Notes: a model not told the origin generated them from the letters alone. DNA of 64,000 nucleotides from an uncultured Muribaculaceae bacterium (GCA_910587075.1 CAJUKE010000002.1:124001-188000), one strand, 5' to 3'. Positions 16,094-25,215 are shown, numbered from the stretch's first letter. Numbers and translations are program-made.

Positions 16094-19000
16094 TTATTTC
16101 ACGAGAACCTTGCGGCCGTTGACGATGTAGACACCGGCGGCGGAGGGGTTCTTGACGCGGATACCCTGGAGGTTGTAGATCTCAGCGTCCTCGCCATACT
16201 CGGCGGCAACGTTCTCGATGCCGGTGTACTCGGTGAGGATGTCGAAGCGGAGAGTCTGCAGCTCGCGGCCTTCGCGCTGCTTGACGTAGGCGCGGAAAGC
16301 GGGGAGGGTCTCTGCGGGTTCTTCGGCCATGAAGCTTACGCCGTGGGTGGCGGCGGCTGTGGTGGCCTCGTAGTTGTCGGCGGTCAGGAAGAACATGCCT
16401 TCGGTGACTGCCACGGGGGCGTAGGTCGCGGTGAAGTCAACTGCGTAGTGGGCTACCGAGGGGGTGTCGGCTACCACGGCGCGGCCCTTGACCTTGATGG
16501 GCGCGGGTTCTTCGGCGATCTCAAGGAGGTAGGGCACGCCGGCTTCCATGCCGTCGGTCTTGGCGTAGAAGTGGGCCAGGGCGTCGATTTCGCCGTCAAC
16601 GCTTACGAACTCGTAAACCTTGGCGTCCTCGCCGAAGAGTGCTGCCACTTCATCGGTGGTGAGGGCCACGGGGAGGGCGATGGCGTTGAAGCCGGGCTTG
16701 AGGCCGAGGTCGATCTTCACGAGGGCGCTCTCGATCGAGGTAACGCCTTCGGTGGCGTCGTTGAGCTCGGCCACGGTGTAGAGGGTGAAGTCGTTGGTCT
16801 TCGATTCGGGGAATTCAACGGCGTCGGCGTAGTCTTCCTTGCCGTCCTTGGTGACGAGCACGTCGTATGCGCGGCTCGACTGCACTACGTTGATGCTGTA
16901 GGCGCCGGTAGCGTCGGAGGTGCCTTCGTACTGCACGTCGTCGCCGTCGGTGCTGACGAGTGTGATGGTCGCGCCTTCGGCGGCGTTACCCTCGGTGTCG
17001 GTCACTGTGCCGGAGAGGCTGATCGCTTCGGTGACGAGGCTGATGTGGAGCACGGGGAGAGCCAGCTCGTTGACGGCGGTCCAGGTGCCGGTGAACTCGT
17101 TCCAAGTGCCGTCGTCCTGATGCTGGAAGCAGTTTTTCTTGAGGTTCGAGCTCTCGGTGAGCAGGGAGTTGTTGCCCGCGTCGGAGGAGGCGTTGGAGCG
17201 GAAGAAGAGGCGGAGCGACTTGCCGGCCTGGTAGGTAGCGGGCTCGGCGAATTCGATCACGAAGAGTTCGGCCATATCGGAAGTGGTGCCCATGGCGTGC
17301 CATTCGTAGCCATCCTGGTCGATAACCTGGGTCATGCCGAGGTCAGCGTAGGGGAAGGCGCCGGTGGATTCGGGGCGGGTCTGCTCGGTATCGTCGGTCC
17401 ACTGGTAGTAGAACTTGAAGTTCGAGGTGAACTCCTTGGTCATAACACCCTTGATGGCGATCTTGGAGATTTTCTCACCTCCGCTCATGCCGAGGTCGGC
17501 GGCGGTGTAGAGTGCCACGGTTTCGCTGTCCTTATAGTAAAGGTTGAGCGGGGTCTTGTTGCTGGTGCCGTTGGGGGTGCCTACCACGATTTCGTTGGAG
17601 AGCACTTCCTCGGTGAAGGTCACATCCTGGGGCTCGGAAGCCAGCACGAAGTCGCCGGCCTTCAGTTCGAGGTAGACGGGGAAGGTGCCTACCTTGGGCG
17701 AGCGGAAGGGGATTTCAAACGCGGTGGTGGCGGCGTTGAAGGTGTTGGCCATGGGGATTTCCTTATTCCCCTCGATGGTCTGGGCAACGCCGTTGACGTA
17801 GGCGGTGAGGGTGTAGCTTCCGGCTTCCTCGTCGCTGAGGCCGAAGTTGCGCACCGCGAAGCTCGCGACCTTGGTCACGTTCTGCATAGCGGTGGAGGGT
17901 ACGAGGGTGGCGGCGAGCTGGAGGTCGTGCTCAACGGGGGTCAGCGAGAGGCCGTAGATGTCGTTGACAACGGCGCGGTCGGTGCTGATGAAGCCGATGT
18001 AGTAGTCGCCGGCCTCGGGGATGGTGACGGTGAAGGTCTTGAAGTCGCCTTCGATCTGCTTGTCGGCGTCATCGCTATCCTTCGAGAATTCGGCGATCGG
18101 AGCGCGGTTTTCAGTGTCGAGGAGCTCTTCGCGGGTGGCGGCGGCGTAGACGGCCACTTTGCCGCTGGAGCTGTAAGAACCGTAGAGCTTGGAGTCGAAG
18201 GTGAACGATTCGCCAGCGGTCGCGGTGAGCTTCGGGGTCACGAACATATTGTTGCTCGTCGAGTTTGAGTAGAAGCCGACGTCGGGTACAGCGTAGGTGC
18301 CGGCGTTGTATAGCGTTGCGCTCGACTCGTGTACGGTACCCGCGGGCCATACGCCGTTGACTGTGCCGTCGTCAAACGAAGCGTACCACTTCGAGGGGTC
18401 GAGCATCACGGCGCTGATGGGGAGCGAGAACTCGGCGTCGGCGCCGTCCTTGTCAACATAGGTCACGGTGAGGTTACCCTCGTAGGTCCCGGCCACGGTG
18501 GCCGAGAGAACAACGTCGACGGCCTGGCGCTCCTTGCCTGCCACGGTGGTCTCACCGGCGGCCTGGGGCTCTCCTTCGGCAACGGGGTAAACGGCGGTGA
18601 ACCCTTCAGGAACGGTGACGCTCTTGACGGTCATCGGAGCGGCGCCCCAGTTGTAGATGTCGAAGCTCTGGGTGAGGCCGGGCTGGTTGACCTTGCCGAA
18701 GCGGATGGGGTCCTTGCGGTTGTCGGGACGGTAGTTGGGGTTGGCGTATCCGTCGCGGTTGAAGAATACGAACTCGGGCTGGAACTCGATGGTGAGGTCC
18801 TTGGGCTGGGAAACGAACTTGGTGCCGTCGGTGAAGTTGATCTCGAAGTGGGTCGAGAAGGTGGTGGTGACGCTAAGTTCGGGAGTCCATTTAGCCACGA
18901 ACTGGGTTTCGCGGTTGTTGGAGGCGGTAAGGGAGATGGAGGGCACCTCGACTACCTTCTCGCCGTCGGCGAAGAAGCCCACGGTGTACTCGAAGGAGTC

Positions 19001-20857
19001 CTCGGTGGTCAGCGGAACGATCACGAGGGTGGAGGAAACTTCCTTGCCTCCCTGTACGGTCTCATCCTGGCGCACGTCCTTAATATATATGTCGCAGTCA
19101 ACGGGAACCTTCTCAAGGCCGGACACGTTGTTGAGGCGCATGCCGAAGATGGCGAAGCCAACGTAGTAGTCGCCGGCCTGGTCGAAAGTAATCGAACGGT
19201 TCTCGAAGGCGCTGCCGCCCATGTCGCTGGGGGTGTAGGTAGCCACGGGCTCGCCCCAGTTCACGCGGTCGGTCGACACATACACCTTCATAAAGTAGGA
19301 GGAGTTGTTACTTTCGCGGGCCACGTCGAAGGAGAGCTTGTCGCCTGCCACGGCGCGGAGCTTGGGAGTGATGAACTTATTGTTCCCTTCCTGGTACGAC
19401 GAAGAGGTGTACGAGTTCAGGTAGATGTCGTAAGTACGGGTGCTGGAGTTGTAGTTATAGCCGCTCTGGATGCCGGATTCGGCGATAGAGCCCTCGGGGT
19501 ATGCCACGGTGCTGGAGCCGTCGGGGTTGTCGAAGGTGGTGAACCATGTGTTGGCACCAAGCACGGTGCCCGTAACGGGGAGTGTCTTTGTGACTTCCTC
19601 GCCGTTCTTGTCGAGATACACGATGGTGATGTCACCGCTGAAAGTACCGAGCGCGTCGGTGGTGAGGGTCACGTTGAAGGGCACGCTGGTTTTCTTGGCG
19701 AGCACGAAGTCGGTGGTCTGTTCGAGGTCGGTGGTGTACCCTTCGGGGAGGGTGACGCTCTTGACGGTCATCGGGGCGGCGCCGTCGTTGTAGATCTCAA
19801 ACGCCTTGGTGGTAGGCTCGGAAACCATGCCGAACGTAATCGCGCTCGACAGGGAGCTGGTCGAGGTGGAACCAGCTTCGCGGAGCACGAACTTGGGTTC
19901 GTAGGCGCGGTAGTTGGACTGCGCGCGGTTCAGGGTGCTCCCCTGGAAGTTTTCGCGCACGTCCATATTGAGATAGGAGTAGGAGCTCGGCCAGTTAGAC
20001 ACGGGCACCATGGCGGTAACCTCGAACGGCTCGGAGGTCTCGCCGATGGCGAGCGCCTGGGGCACGGGCACGGTTACGAACGCTTGCTTGTCCTTGCGGT
20101 TGATGATCGACACGGAGAAGTTCTCCTCGCCAAGGGCGATGTCGGCTTCGCCGTTGTTGGTTACGGTGACGATGTAGGAAACCTTCACGGCTCCGTCGGG
20201 CTGCTGGAACCAGTAGATGGTGCCGGTGGCACCGTTGCCGGTGTAGTCGCAGTCGTTGGGCTGGGCGGAGTCAACCGCGATGCTCTTCTCGACGTCGATT
20301 TCGGCCGAGGTGGCGGCTACGTTGTCGAGGCGTGCCTGCGAGAGCTTGATGCCGACGCGCATGGGCTGGTCGAGAGCGATGGTCATCACGCGCCACTCGC
20401 TCTGCGAGAGCTCGGAGCTGCTGAAGCGGTTGAGCTGCGAGCCGCGGGAGCCGTCGTCGTTGATGGCGTAGAGGGTGACGTAGCCGGCGTAGTTGGTGAG
20501 CTGCGCGGCGAAGGAGAGCTCCCCGGAAATCACGGGGGTCACCAGGAGGTCGTTCACGGCCAGCTGGTCGTCGTAGTCATAAGGGTCGCCGATTATCTGG
20601 CTTCCGGCGCGGAGGCAACCGCTCTGGTCGACGCCGTTAGAGGTGTCGTAGTAATAATCGACGTAGTACGAACGCCCGTAGCTCTCGAAGGAGTCGACGA
20701 TGTGGCGCCAGTTGGAGGCCACGCGGAAGTCGGACGTTACGGTCGCGATCGGCGTGTTGAAGTCGACCAGATACGGCGCGACTGTCTCGGCCCTCGACGT
20801 TAACGTCGCGGACGCCGCCAAACCAAGCGCGAGCAGCAAAAAGTTGCTTTTTTTCAT
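16094..20857 (-). CDS. giant secreted surface protein with duplicated beta modules, carboxypeptidase-regulatory-like domain and sorting tail
   Basis: The chosen start (ATG 20857) gives 1587 residues and a good signal peptide (MKKSNFLLLALGLAAS to SRA); an ATG 57 bp upstream would bury it. After an N-terminal jelly-roll-like domain (about 24-150) there are two copies of a module of about 380 residues. Each starts with a strand GAAPMTVKSVT-PEG, near residues 357 and 737, and contains a choice-of-anchor domain and a jelly-roll domain (DYYVGFAIFG or DYYIGFIST). A carboxypeptidase-regulatory-like domain (LSGTVTDTEGNAAEGA) lies near residue 1275. The end is a sorting tail (AEIYNLQGIRVKNPS to GRKVLVK). 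It should be exported to the surface; the ligand is unknown. It is the first gene of the four-gene adhesin cluster. Confidence 0.8.
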   Translation of the reverse strand: MKKSNFLLLALGLAASATLTSRAETVAPYLVDFNTPIATVTSDFRVASNWRHIVDSFESYGRSYYVDYYYDTSNGVDQSGCLRAGSQIIGDPYDYDDQLAVNDLLVTPVISGELSFAAQLTNYAGYVTLYAINDDGSRGSQLNRFSSSELSQSEWRVMTIALDQPMRVGIKLSQARLDNVAATSAEIDVEKSIAVDSAQPNDCDYTGNGATGTIYWFQQPDGAVKVSYIVTVTNNGEADIALGEENFSVSIINRKDKQAFVTVPVPQALAIGETSEPFEVTAMVPVSNWPSSYSYLNMDVRENFQGSTLNRAQSNYRAYEPKFVLREAGSTSTSSLSSAITFGMVSEPTTKAFEIYNDGAAPMTVKSVTLPEGYTTDLEQTTDFVLAKKTSVPFNVTLTTDALGTFSGDITIVYLDKNGEEVTKTLPVTGTVLGANTWFTTFDNPDGSSTVAYPEGSIAESGIQSGYNYNSSTRTYDIYLNSYTSSSYQEGNNKFITPKLRAVAGDKLSFDVARESNNSSYFMKVYVSTDRVNWGEPVATYTPSDMGGSAFENRSITFDQAGDYYVGFAIFGMRLNNVSGLEKVPVDCDIYIKDVRQDETVQGGKEVSSTLVIVPLTTEDSFEYTVGFFADGEKVVEVPSISLTASNNRETQFVAKWTPELSVTTTFSTHFEINFTDGTKFVSQPKDLTIEFQPEFVFFNRDGYANPNYRPDNRKDPIRFGKVNQPGLTQSFDIYNWGAAPMTVKSVTVPEGFTAVYPVAEGEPQAAGETTVAGKERQAVDVVLSATVAGTYEGNLTVTYVDKDGADAEFSLPISAVMLDPSKWYASFDDGTVNGVWPAGTVHESSATLYNAGTYAVPDVGFYSNSTSNNMFVTPKLTATAGESFTFDSKLYGSYSSSGKVAVYAAATREELLDTENRAPIAEFSKDSDDADKQIEGDFKTFTVTIPEAGDYYIGFISTDRAVVNDIYGLSLTPVEHDLQLAATLVPSTAMQNVTKVASFAVRNFGLSDEEAGSYTLTAYVNGVAQTIEGNKEIPMANTFNAATTAFEIPFRSPKVGTFPVYLELKAGDFVLASEPQDVTFTEEVLSNEIVVGTPNGTSNKTPLNLYYKDSETVALYTAADLGMSGGEKISKIAIKGVMTKEFTSNFKFYYQWTDDTEQTRPESTGAFPYADLGMTQVIDQDGYEWHAMGTTSDMAELFVIEFAEPATYQAGKSLRLFFRSNASSDAGNNSLLTESSNLKKNCFQHQDDGTWNEFTGTWTAVNELALPVLHISLVTEAISLSGTVTDTEGNAAEGATITLVSTDGDDVQYEGTSDATGAYSINVVQSSRAYDVLVTKDGKEDYADAVEFPESKTNDFTLYTVAELNDATEGVTSIESALVKIDLGLKPGFNAIALPVALTTDEVAALFGEDAKVYEFVSVDGEIDALAHFYAKTDGMEAGVPYLLEIAEEPAPIKVKGRAVVADTPSVAHYAVDFTATYAPVAVTEGMFFLTADNYEATTAAATHGVSFMAEEPAETLPAFRAYVKQREGRELQTLRFDILTEYTGIENVAAEYGEDAEIYNLQGIRVKNPSAAGVYIVNGRKVLVK

Positions 20858-21209
20858 ACGCAAGTTTGATTGATTAGCAGGGATGCCCTGTGGCTCGCGG
20901 GATGATACCGCCATTACCGCGGCCGCCCGGGGCGGTTGCGCGGCGAAATTGGAAGATCGAACGTATGCGATACCTCGGGGGTACCCTTTGGTTATAGATA
21001 TAGATTGAATAAAAATGTGTATATTTCATAGAGGAAGTATAGTTATTCCGTGAAAGTGCATAAAAACAACTAATAATCCTCTAATTTTGCAAAGATATAA
21101 ATAAAATCGCAAAAAGCAATACCGTGGCGGGAAAAAAGGTGAAAAGAGTGAAAGGAGTGGAGAGTTAAGAGGTTATAGGTGGTCAGGGGCGGAGTTGTGA
21201 GGTTAGATG
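20858..21209. other. 352-bp intergenic region with promoter and long structured leader
   Basis: It holds the promoter at 21090-21120 and an untranslated leader of about 225 nt for the 1587-residue protein. The leader has several short hairpins, among them CCGCC-CCG-GGCGG (near 20928-20940). Next to the recX end there are purine-rich stretches and a 12-bp direct repeat GTCAGGGGCGGA at 21182-21193 and 21209-21220. No gene was seen. Confidence 0.6.
21090..21120 (-). promoter_or_regulatory. promoter of the 1587-residue surface protein
   Basis: On the minus strand ATTG (21117-21120), 19 bp, TATCTTTG (21090-21097). The -7 box is perfect. Transcription from here would have an unusually long leader of about 225 nt. 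Confidence 0.6.
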
Positions 21210-21689
21210 TCAGGGGCGGAAGGGGCGGTGGGAGCGGATGGCTTCGGAGAGGAGGGTGGACTCGTAGCCGCGGGAGAGGCCGAAGCGGTAGAGCTTGGTG
21301 CGACCCTCGTAGGTGTCGCCCTCCTTTATGGAACGGGCTTTGGCGGCGAGGGCGTCGAGCATAGCGGCGCGGTACTCATCCTCGTCGAGCTCGTCGAAGG
21401 CGGCCTGTATGTCGGTGTAGGATATGCGCTTTAGGCGCAGCGCGGCCTCGATTTTGCGGCGCCCCCAGCGGGCGTATAGCGCTTTGTCGCGGGTGAAGGC
21501 GGCAGCGAAACGCGAATCGTCGAAGTAGCGCTCCTCTTCGAGCCGCCGCAGTAGGCGCTCCCCCTCGGCCCGGGGCACCCCCCAGGCGTAGAGTTTCTGT
21601 TCGAGTTCGTGGCGGCACCGCTCGGCGCGGGCGCAGAGGGTGGCCAGGCGGCTCAGGGCCATTTCGGGGGAAATCGGTTCGCGGCGCAT
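21210..21689 (-). CDS. recX: RecX-family regulatory protein
   Basis: This 159-residue protein is built of short three-helix repeats and has the RecX features ERYFDDSRFAAAFTRDK and YARWGRRKIEAALR. RecX binds RecA filaments and limits their activity during recombination and SOS repair in the cytoplasm. It lies 38 bp after prmC and is the last gene of a nine-gene run; recA is not in the window. In other Bacteroidales recX is also often found near prmC-like genes, so the pairing is ordinary while the sugar and lipid genes upstream are not functionally related to it. Confidence 0.88.
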   Translation of the reverse strand: MRREPISPEMALSRLATLCARAERCRHELEQKLYAWGVPRAEGERLLRRLEEERYFDDSRFAAAFTRDKALYARWGRRKIEAALRLKRISYTDIQAAFDELDEDEYRAAMLDALAAKARSIKEGDTYEGRTKLYRFGLSRGYESTLLSEAIRSHRPFRP

Positions 21690-21727
21690 ACGGGTTTATA
21701 TAATAATTATGGTGTAGTCGCGGCAGC

Positions 21728-22591
21728 TCAATCGCGGCGGCGCGCGATGGCGAAGCGCTGGCGCCCCTGGGAGTCGGGGAGTATGTCGGCGGTGAACCCG
21801 AGGGTGTCGGCGAGCCGCTTGAGGTCGTCGGCGAAGAGGGGGTTGATTTCGAAGTACACCGTTCCGCCGGGTGCCAGGGCGCCGTCGGCGGCGTAGCGCA
21901 GTATGGCGCGGTAGAAGCGGAGCGGGTCGCTGTCGGGCACGAAGAGAGCCGAGTGGGGCTCGTGGTCGAGCACGTTCTTATCCATCGCGGCGCTCTCGCT
22001 TTGAGCGATATAGGGCGGGTTGCTCACTATGATGTCGTAGCTGTCGGGACCGGGCGCGGCGGCGAGGATGTCCTCGCGGCGGAATGTCACGGTGGCTTTG
22101 AGCGCGGCGGCGTTCTCGCGGGCCACGGCCAGGGCGGCGTCGCTGATGTCCACGGCTGTGACTTCGGGGAAGGGGAGGAAGCGGCTGAGCGCTATGGCGA
22201 TGCAGCCGGAGCCGGTGCCGACGTCGAGCACGCGGAGGTCCTTGCTGTCGGCGTGGCGCTTTACGATCAGGTCGACGAGTTCGGCGGTCTCGGGGCGGGG
22301 TATCAGGGTGTCGGGGGTGACTTTGAAGCGCATGCCGTAGAATCCGGCGCTCCCGAAGATATACTGCACGGGTTCACCGGCGGCCACGCGGCGGGCGGCG
22401 TCTAGCGCTTTGTCGGCTATGAAGTCGCTCACCGGCTCGGCGCCGCGGATGGCGAGCTGGGTGAGGTCCCACCCTTTGAGGTCGTACATGATCTCGCGGC
22501 TGATAGCCGCGGCCTCGCGGTCGCCAGTGGCGGGCTCGATAATGGTGCGCATACGGTGCGTGAGTTCGTTGAGGGTGGTTTCGTCGGCCAT
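21728..22591 (-). CDS. prmC: peptide chain release factor N5-glutamine methyltransferase
   Basis: PrmC methylates the Gln of the GGQ motif in release factors RF1 and RF2 with S-adenosylmethionine, which speeds translation termination. The 287-residue length is normal. The N-terminal helical substrate domain includes PVQYIFGSAGFYGM, the SAM site is seen in VLDVGTGSGCIAIAL and the catalytic NPPY lies near residue 187 (VSNPPYIAQSE). The ATG is separated by 1 nt from the stop of the neuB-like gene, so the two are probably translationally coupled. Confidence 0.95.
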   Translation of the reverse strand: MADETTLNELTHRMRTIIEPATGDREAAAISREIMYDLKGWDLTQLAIRGAEPVSDFIADKALDAARRVAAGEPVQYIFGSAGFYGMRFKVTPDTLIPRPETAELVDLIVKRHADSKDLRVLDVGTGSGCIAIALSRFLPFPEVTAVDISDAALAVARENAAALKATVTFRREDILAAAPGPDSYDIIVSNPPYIAQSESAAMDKNVLDHEPHSALFVPDSDPLRFYRAILRYAADGALAPGGTVYFEINPLFADDLKRLADTLGFTADILPDSQGRQRFAIARRRD

Positions 22592-22592
22592 A

Positions 22593-23600
22593 TCAGAGAG
22601 TTATTTGTTCGTCGGGAGCGAAATCTTTTACGGCCCGGGTGCCGGTGACCGAATCCCAGAGCATCGGCGAGATGCCCCCGCCGGGGCGCTTCACTGAGAG
22701 GTTCTCATCGGAGAGGATTTCGCCGCGGGCTATGGAGCGGGAGGCCACGATGCTCTTGCGGGCCACCGCGATGTTGGGACGCTCGGAGTCGCTGACGCGT
22801 TTCGAGCCGTTGCCGAGCGCGAGTTCGATGTTTCGTATCTGGCTGACCATCAGGGCGAGCTCGGCGGGGGTGAGCGATGCTTTGTGGTCGGGCCCGGGGA
22901 GGTCGCGCGAGAGGGTGAAATGCTTCTCGATGACGCTCGCACCGAGTGCTACGGCGGCTACCGGCACCTCGGTGCCGAGTGTGTGGTCGCTGTAGCCCGC
23001 TGAGGCGGCCCCGAGGGTACGGAGGGCCTTCATGGCGCGGAGGTTAACATCGGCCATCGGGGTGGGGTACTGGGTGTTGCAGTGCAACAGTATGACCTTG
23101 GAGCGCGGGGTGCCCGCCTCCTCCAGCGCGCGGAGCGCGGCCTCGACCTCTTCGAGGTCCGACATACCGGTGGAGAGTATCACGGGCTCGCCGCGGGAAC
23201 CTATGGCCCTGAGGTAGGGGAGGTTTGTGATTTCGCCGGAGGGTATTTTCCAGTAGTCCATGCCGAGGGGGGCGAGGTCGCGGATGCTGTCGAGGTCGAA
23301 GGGGGTCGATAGAAAGCCGATCCCTTTTTCGCGGCACCTTTCGGCGAGGGTCGCGAAATCCGCTGCCGAGAGCTCCAGGCGGCGGAGCATTTCGAGCTGG
23401 GTGGAGCCGGAGGAGGGGTCGTTGGCCTCCTGGTAGCCCGCTTTCGGGGCGGAGGCGCTCACGAGCTTCGAGGCCTTGAAGGTCTGGAACTTCACATAAT
23501 CGACCCCGGCCTCGGCGGCCGCGTCGACCATCGCGAGCGCCCTTTCGAGCGAGCCGCAGTGGTTTACTCCGGCTTCGGCTATGATTATCACTTTCGGCAT
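22593..23600 (-). CDS. neuB: NeuB-family nonulosonic acid (sialic/legionaminic acid type) synthase
   Basis: The enzyme condenses phosphoenolpyruvate with a 6-carbon amino sugar (ManNAc or a bacillosamine-derived sugar) to a nine-carbon acid. The 335 residues contain a TIM barrel (AEAGVNHCGSLERA, YVKFQTFKAS, YWKIPSGEITN, LHCNTQYPTP, EKHFTL, GPDHKASL) and a C-terminal SAF antifreeze-like domain from about residue 275 (ARKSIVASRSIARGE). It overlaps the upstream acyltransferase gene by 13 nt. With a LegB-like dehydratase two genes upstream, the legionaminic-type LegI role is likelier than true sialic acid synthesis, but the sequence alone does not decide this. Confidence 0.9.
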   Translation of the reverse strand: MPKVIIIAEAGVNHCGSLERALAMVDAAAEAGVDYVKFQTFKASKLVSASAPKAGYQEANDPSSGSTQLEMLRRLELSAADFATLAERCREKGIGFLSTPFDLDSIRDLAPLGMDYWKIPSGEITNLPYLRAIGSRGEPVILSTGMSDLEEVEAALRALEEAGTPRSKVILLHCNTQYPTPMADVNLRAMKALRTLGAASAGYSDHTLGTEVPVAAVALGASVIEKHFTLSRDLPGPDHKASLTPAELALMVSQIRNIELALGNGSKRVSDSERPNIAVARKSIVASRSIARGEILSDENLSVKRPGGGISPMLWDSVTGTRAVKDFAPDEQITL

Positions 23601-24196
23601 TGTTTTTCAATTTTTCTGGCCGGGCACCCGAGGTAGGTGGCGGGTGTGGTGATGTCGGCGGTGACCACCGCGCCCATGCCGATTATCGCGCCGCCGCATA
23701 TGGTGAGGCCGTTGCGGATCACCGCTCCGGCACCGACGAGCACGTCGTCGCCTATCCTCACCCCGCCGCATACTACGGCACCGGGGCCTATGAAGCAGTT
23801 TTCACCGATGGTGGTGGAGTGCTCGACGATGGCGCCTGTATTAATTATTGTGTTGGGGCCAATGGTGGCGCCGTTGACCACCGCGCGGTGGAGCAGGGCG
23901 CACCCCGGGCCGATTTCCGACCCGGCGGTGACTATGGCCGTGGGGGCTATGACGCTTACGAACTCAGCTCCGGCGAAGCGGTCGATGATGGCCCTGCGGG
24001 CGCCGAGGGTGTCGCCGCGTCCGAGGGCCACGGCTATGTGTATCGGCCCCCGGGCCTCGGAGTCGTTGCCGAGCCAGGGGAGCGGCATGCCGTCGACCGG
24101 GGCGAGGTCGGTGTACCCGGCGGGCTCCAGCCCTTCGGGGAGCGCTTTTAGCAGCGACTCGCAGTGGCCACCGCCCCCTATGAGCGTGAACTTCAT
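23588..24196 (-). CDS. NeuD/PglD/LegH-like sugar O- or N-acyltransferase
   Basis: The 202-residue protein has an N-terminal nucleotide-sugar binding fold (MKFTLIGGGGHCESLL) and a C-terminal left-handed beta-helix of hexapeptide repeats (about 95-195, for example GATIGPNTIINTGAIVEH). Relatives acetylate sialic acids (NeuD) or the amino-sugar precursors of legionaminic acid and bacillosamine (LegH, PglD). The ATG at 24196 overlaps the legB stop (ATGA) and begins the Rossmann strand, so the longer frame starting at 24250 is not used. It lies between legB and neuB, as expected for a nonulosonic acid pathway enzyme. Confidence 0.85.
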   Translation of the reverse strand: MKFTLIGGGGHCESLLKALPEGLEPAGYTDLAPVDGMPLPWLGNDSEARGPIHIAVALGRGDTLGARRAIIDRFAGAEFVSVIAPTAIVTAGSEIGPGCALLHRAVVNGATIGPNTIINTGAIVEHSTTIGENCFIGPGAVVCGGVRIGDDVLVGAGAVIRNGLTICGGAIIGMGAVVTADITTPATYLGCPARKIEKQCRK

Positions 24197-25182
24197 CGGT
24201 TGTAGATGTCGGGCTTGTATCGTTTGAGGTTCTCCGGGTTGGTGAACCATTCAATGGTTTTGGCGAGTCCCTCGCGGAGGGTTACGCGGGGGCGCCAGTC
24301 GGTGAGCGATGTTATGAGGGTGTTGTCGCCGCAGAGGCGCATGACCTCGCTTCCGGCGGGGCGTAGGCGCTGCGGGTCGGTGACGTAGCGCACGTCGGCC
24401 CCCATGATTTCCGCAATGGCGCGGAGGGTGTCGCCCATCGATATTTCGGTGCCGGTCGCGATGTTTATGTCGCGCCCCTCGATACCCTCGGCGGTAGCCA
24501 GGGCGAGGAAGCCGCGGCATGTGTCGGCGACGTAGTTGAAGTCGCGGGTGGGGGTGAGGTCGCCCACCTTTATCTCCCTCATACCCGAGGCAATCTGGCT
24601 GATTATGGTCGGGATGATTGCGCGGGCGCTCTGGCGCGGGCCGTAGGTGTTGAAGGGGCGCGCGGTCACCACCGGGAGGTTGAAGGCGTTGTGGAAGCTG
24701 TTGGCGATGGCGTCGGCGCCGATTTTGGTGGCCGAGTAGGGCGACTGGGGCTGGCGGGGGTGCTTCTCGTCGATGGGGACGTAGAGGGCTGTGCCGTAGA
24801 CCTCCGATGTGGAGGTTACTACGAGGCGGTCGACATCGTTGTCGCGCGCGGCTTGGCAGATGTTGAGGGTGCCGTTGATGTTGGTGTCGACATAGCTGCC
24901 GGGCGCCTCGTAGCTGTAGGGGATCGCTATGAGGGCCGCGAGGTGGAATATGGTGTCGACCCCTCTGGCTATGTGGCGGCAGTAGGCCGCGTCGCGCACA
25001 TCACCGCACACGATTTCGAGGCCGTCGCGCTTCATGCCTTCGAGCCATCCCCAGTTGTTGAACGAGTTATACTGGCTGAGGGCCCTGACTTCGATACCCC
25101 GCGAGAGGAGCTCCTCAACGAGGTGTGAGCCGATAAAACCGTCGGCGCCGGTGACTAACGCTTTCTTTATCGTTCTTGCCAT
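24193..25182 (-). CDS. legB: LegB-type NAD-dependent nucleotide-sugar 4,6-dehydratase
   Basis: This extended short-chain dehydrogenase (329 residues) has the NAD site VTGADGFIGSHLVEELL, the catalytic TSTSEVYG and YSATK (Tyr-x-x-x-Lys) and the LegB-type signature YNSFNNWGWLEG. LegB converts GDP-GlcNAc to the 4-keto-6-deoxy sugar in legionaminic acid synthesis. The next enzymes expected, the LegC aminotransferase, the LegG epimerase and the CMP-transferase LegF, are not in the window. Its ATG lies 33 bp after the lipoprotein gene and it overlaps the acyltransferase gene by 4 nt. Confidence 0.85.
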   Translation of the reverse strand: MARTIKKALVTGADGFIGSHLVEELLSRGIEVRALSQYNSFNNWGWLEGMKRDGLEIVCGDVRDAAYCRHIARGVDTIFHLAALIAIPYSYEAPGSYVDTNINGTLNICQAARDNDVDRLVVTSTSEVYGTALYVPIDEKHPRQPQSPYSATKIGADAIANSFHNAFNLPVVTARPFNTYGPRQSARAIIPTIISQIASGMREIKVGDLTPTRDFNYVADTCRGFLALATAEGIEGRDINIATGTEISMGDTLRAIAEIMGADVRYVTDPQRLRPAGSEVMRLCGDNTLITSLTDWRPRVTLREGLAKTIEWFTNPENLKRYKPDIYNR

Positions 25183-25215
25183 AGCTTTGATTCAATGATT
25201 TTTGGATAAATCCGT

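Noticed and set aside
18600..19800. CRISPR or tandem repeat array
   Set aside because: The two similar DNA segments are within a coding frame, only two in number, and over 1 kb apart.
15959..20803. Two long plus-strand frames (769 and 824 codons) opposite the 1587-residue protein
   Set aside because: Same composition artefact; the second would read across several beta domains of the real gene, and neither has a plausible start region.
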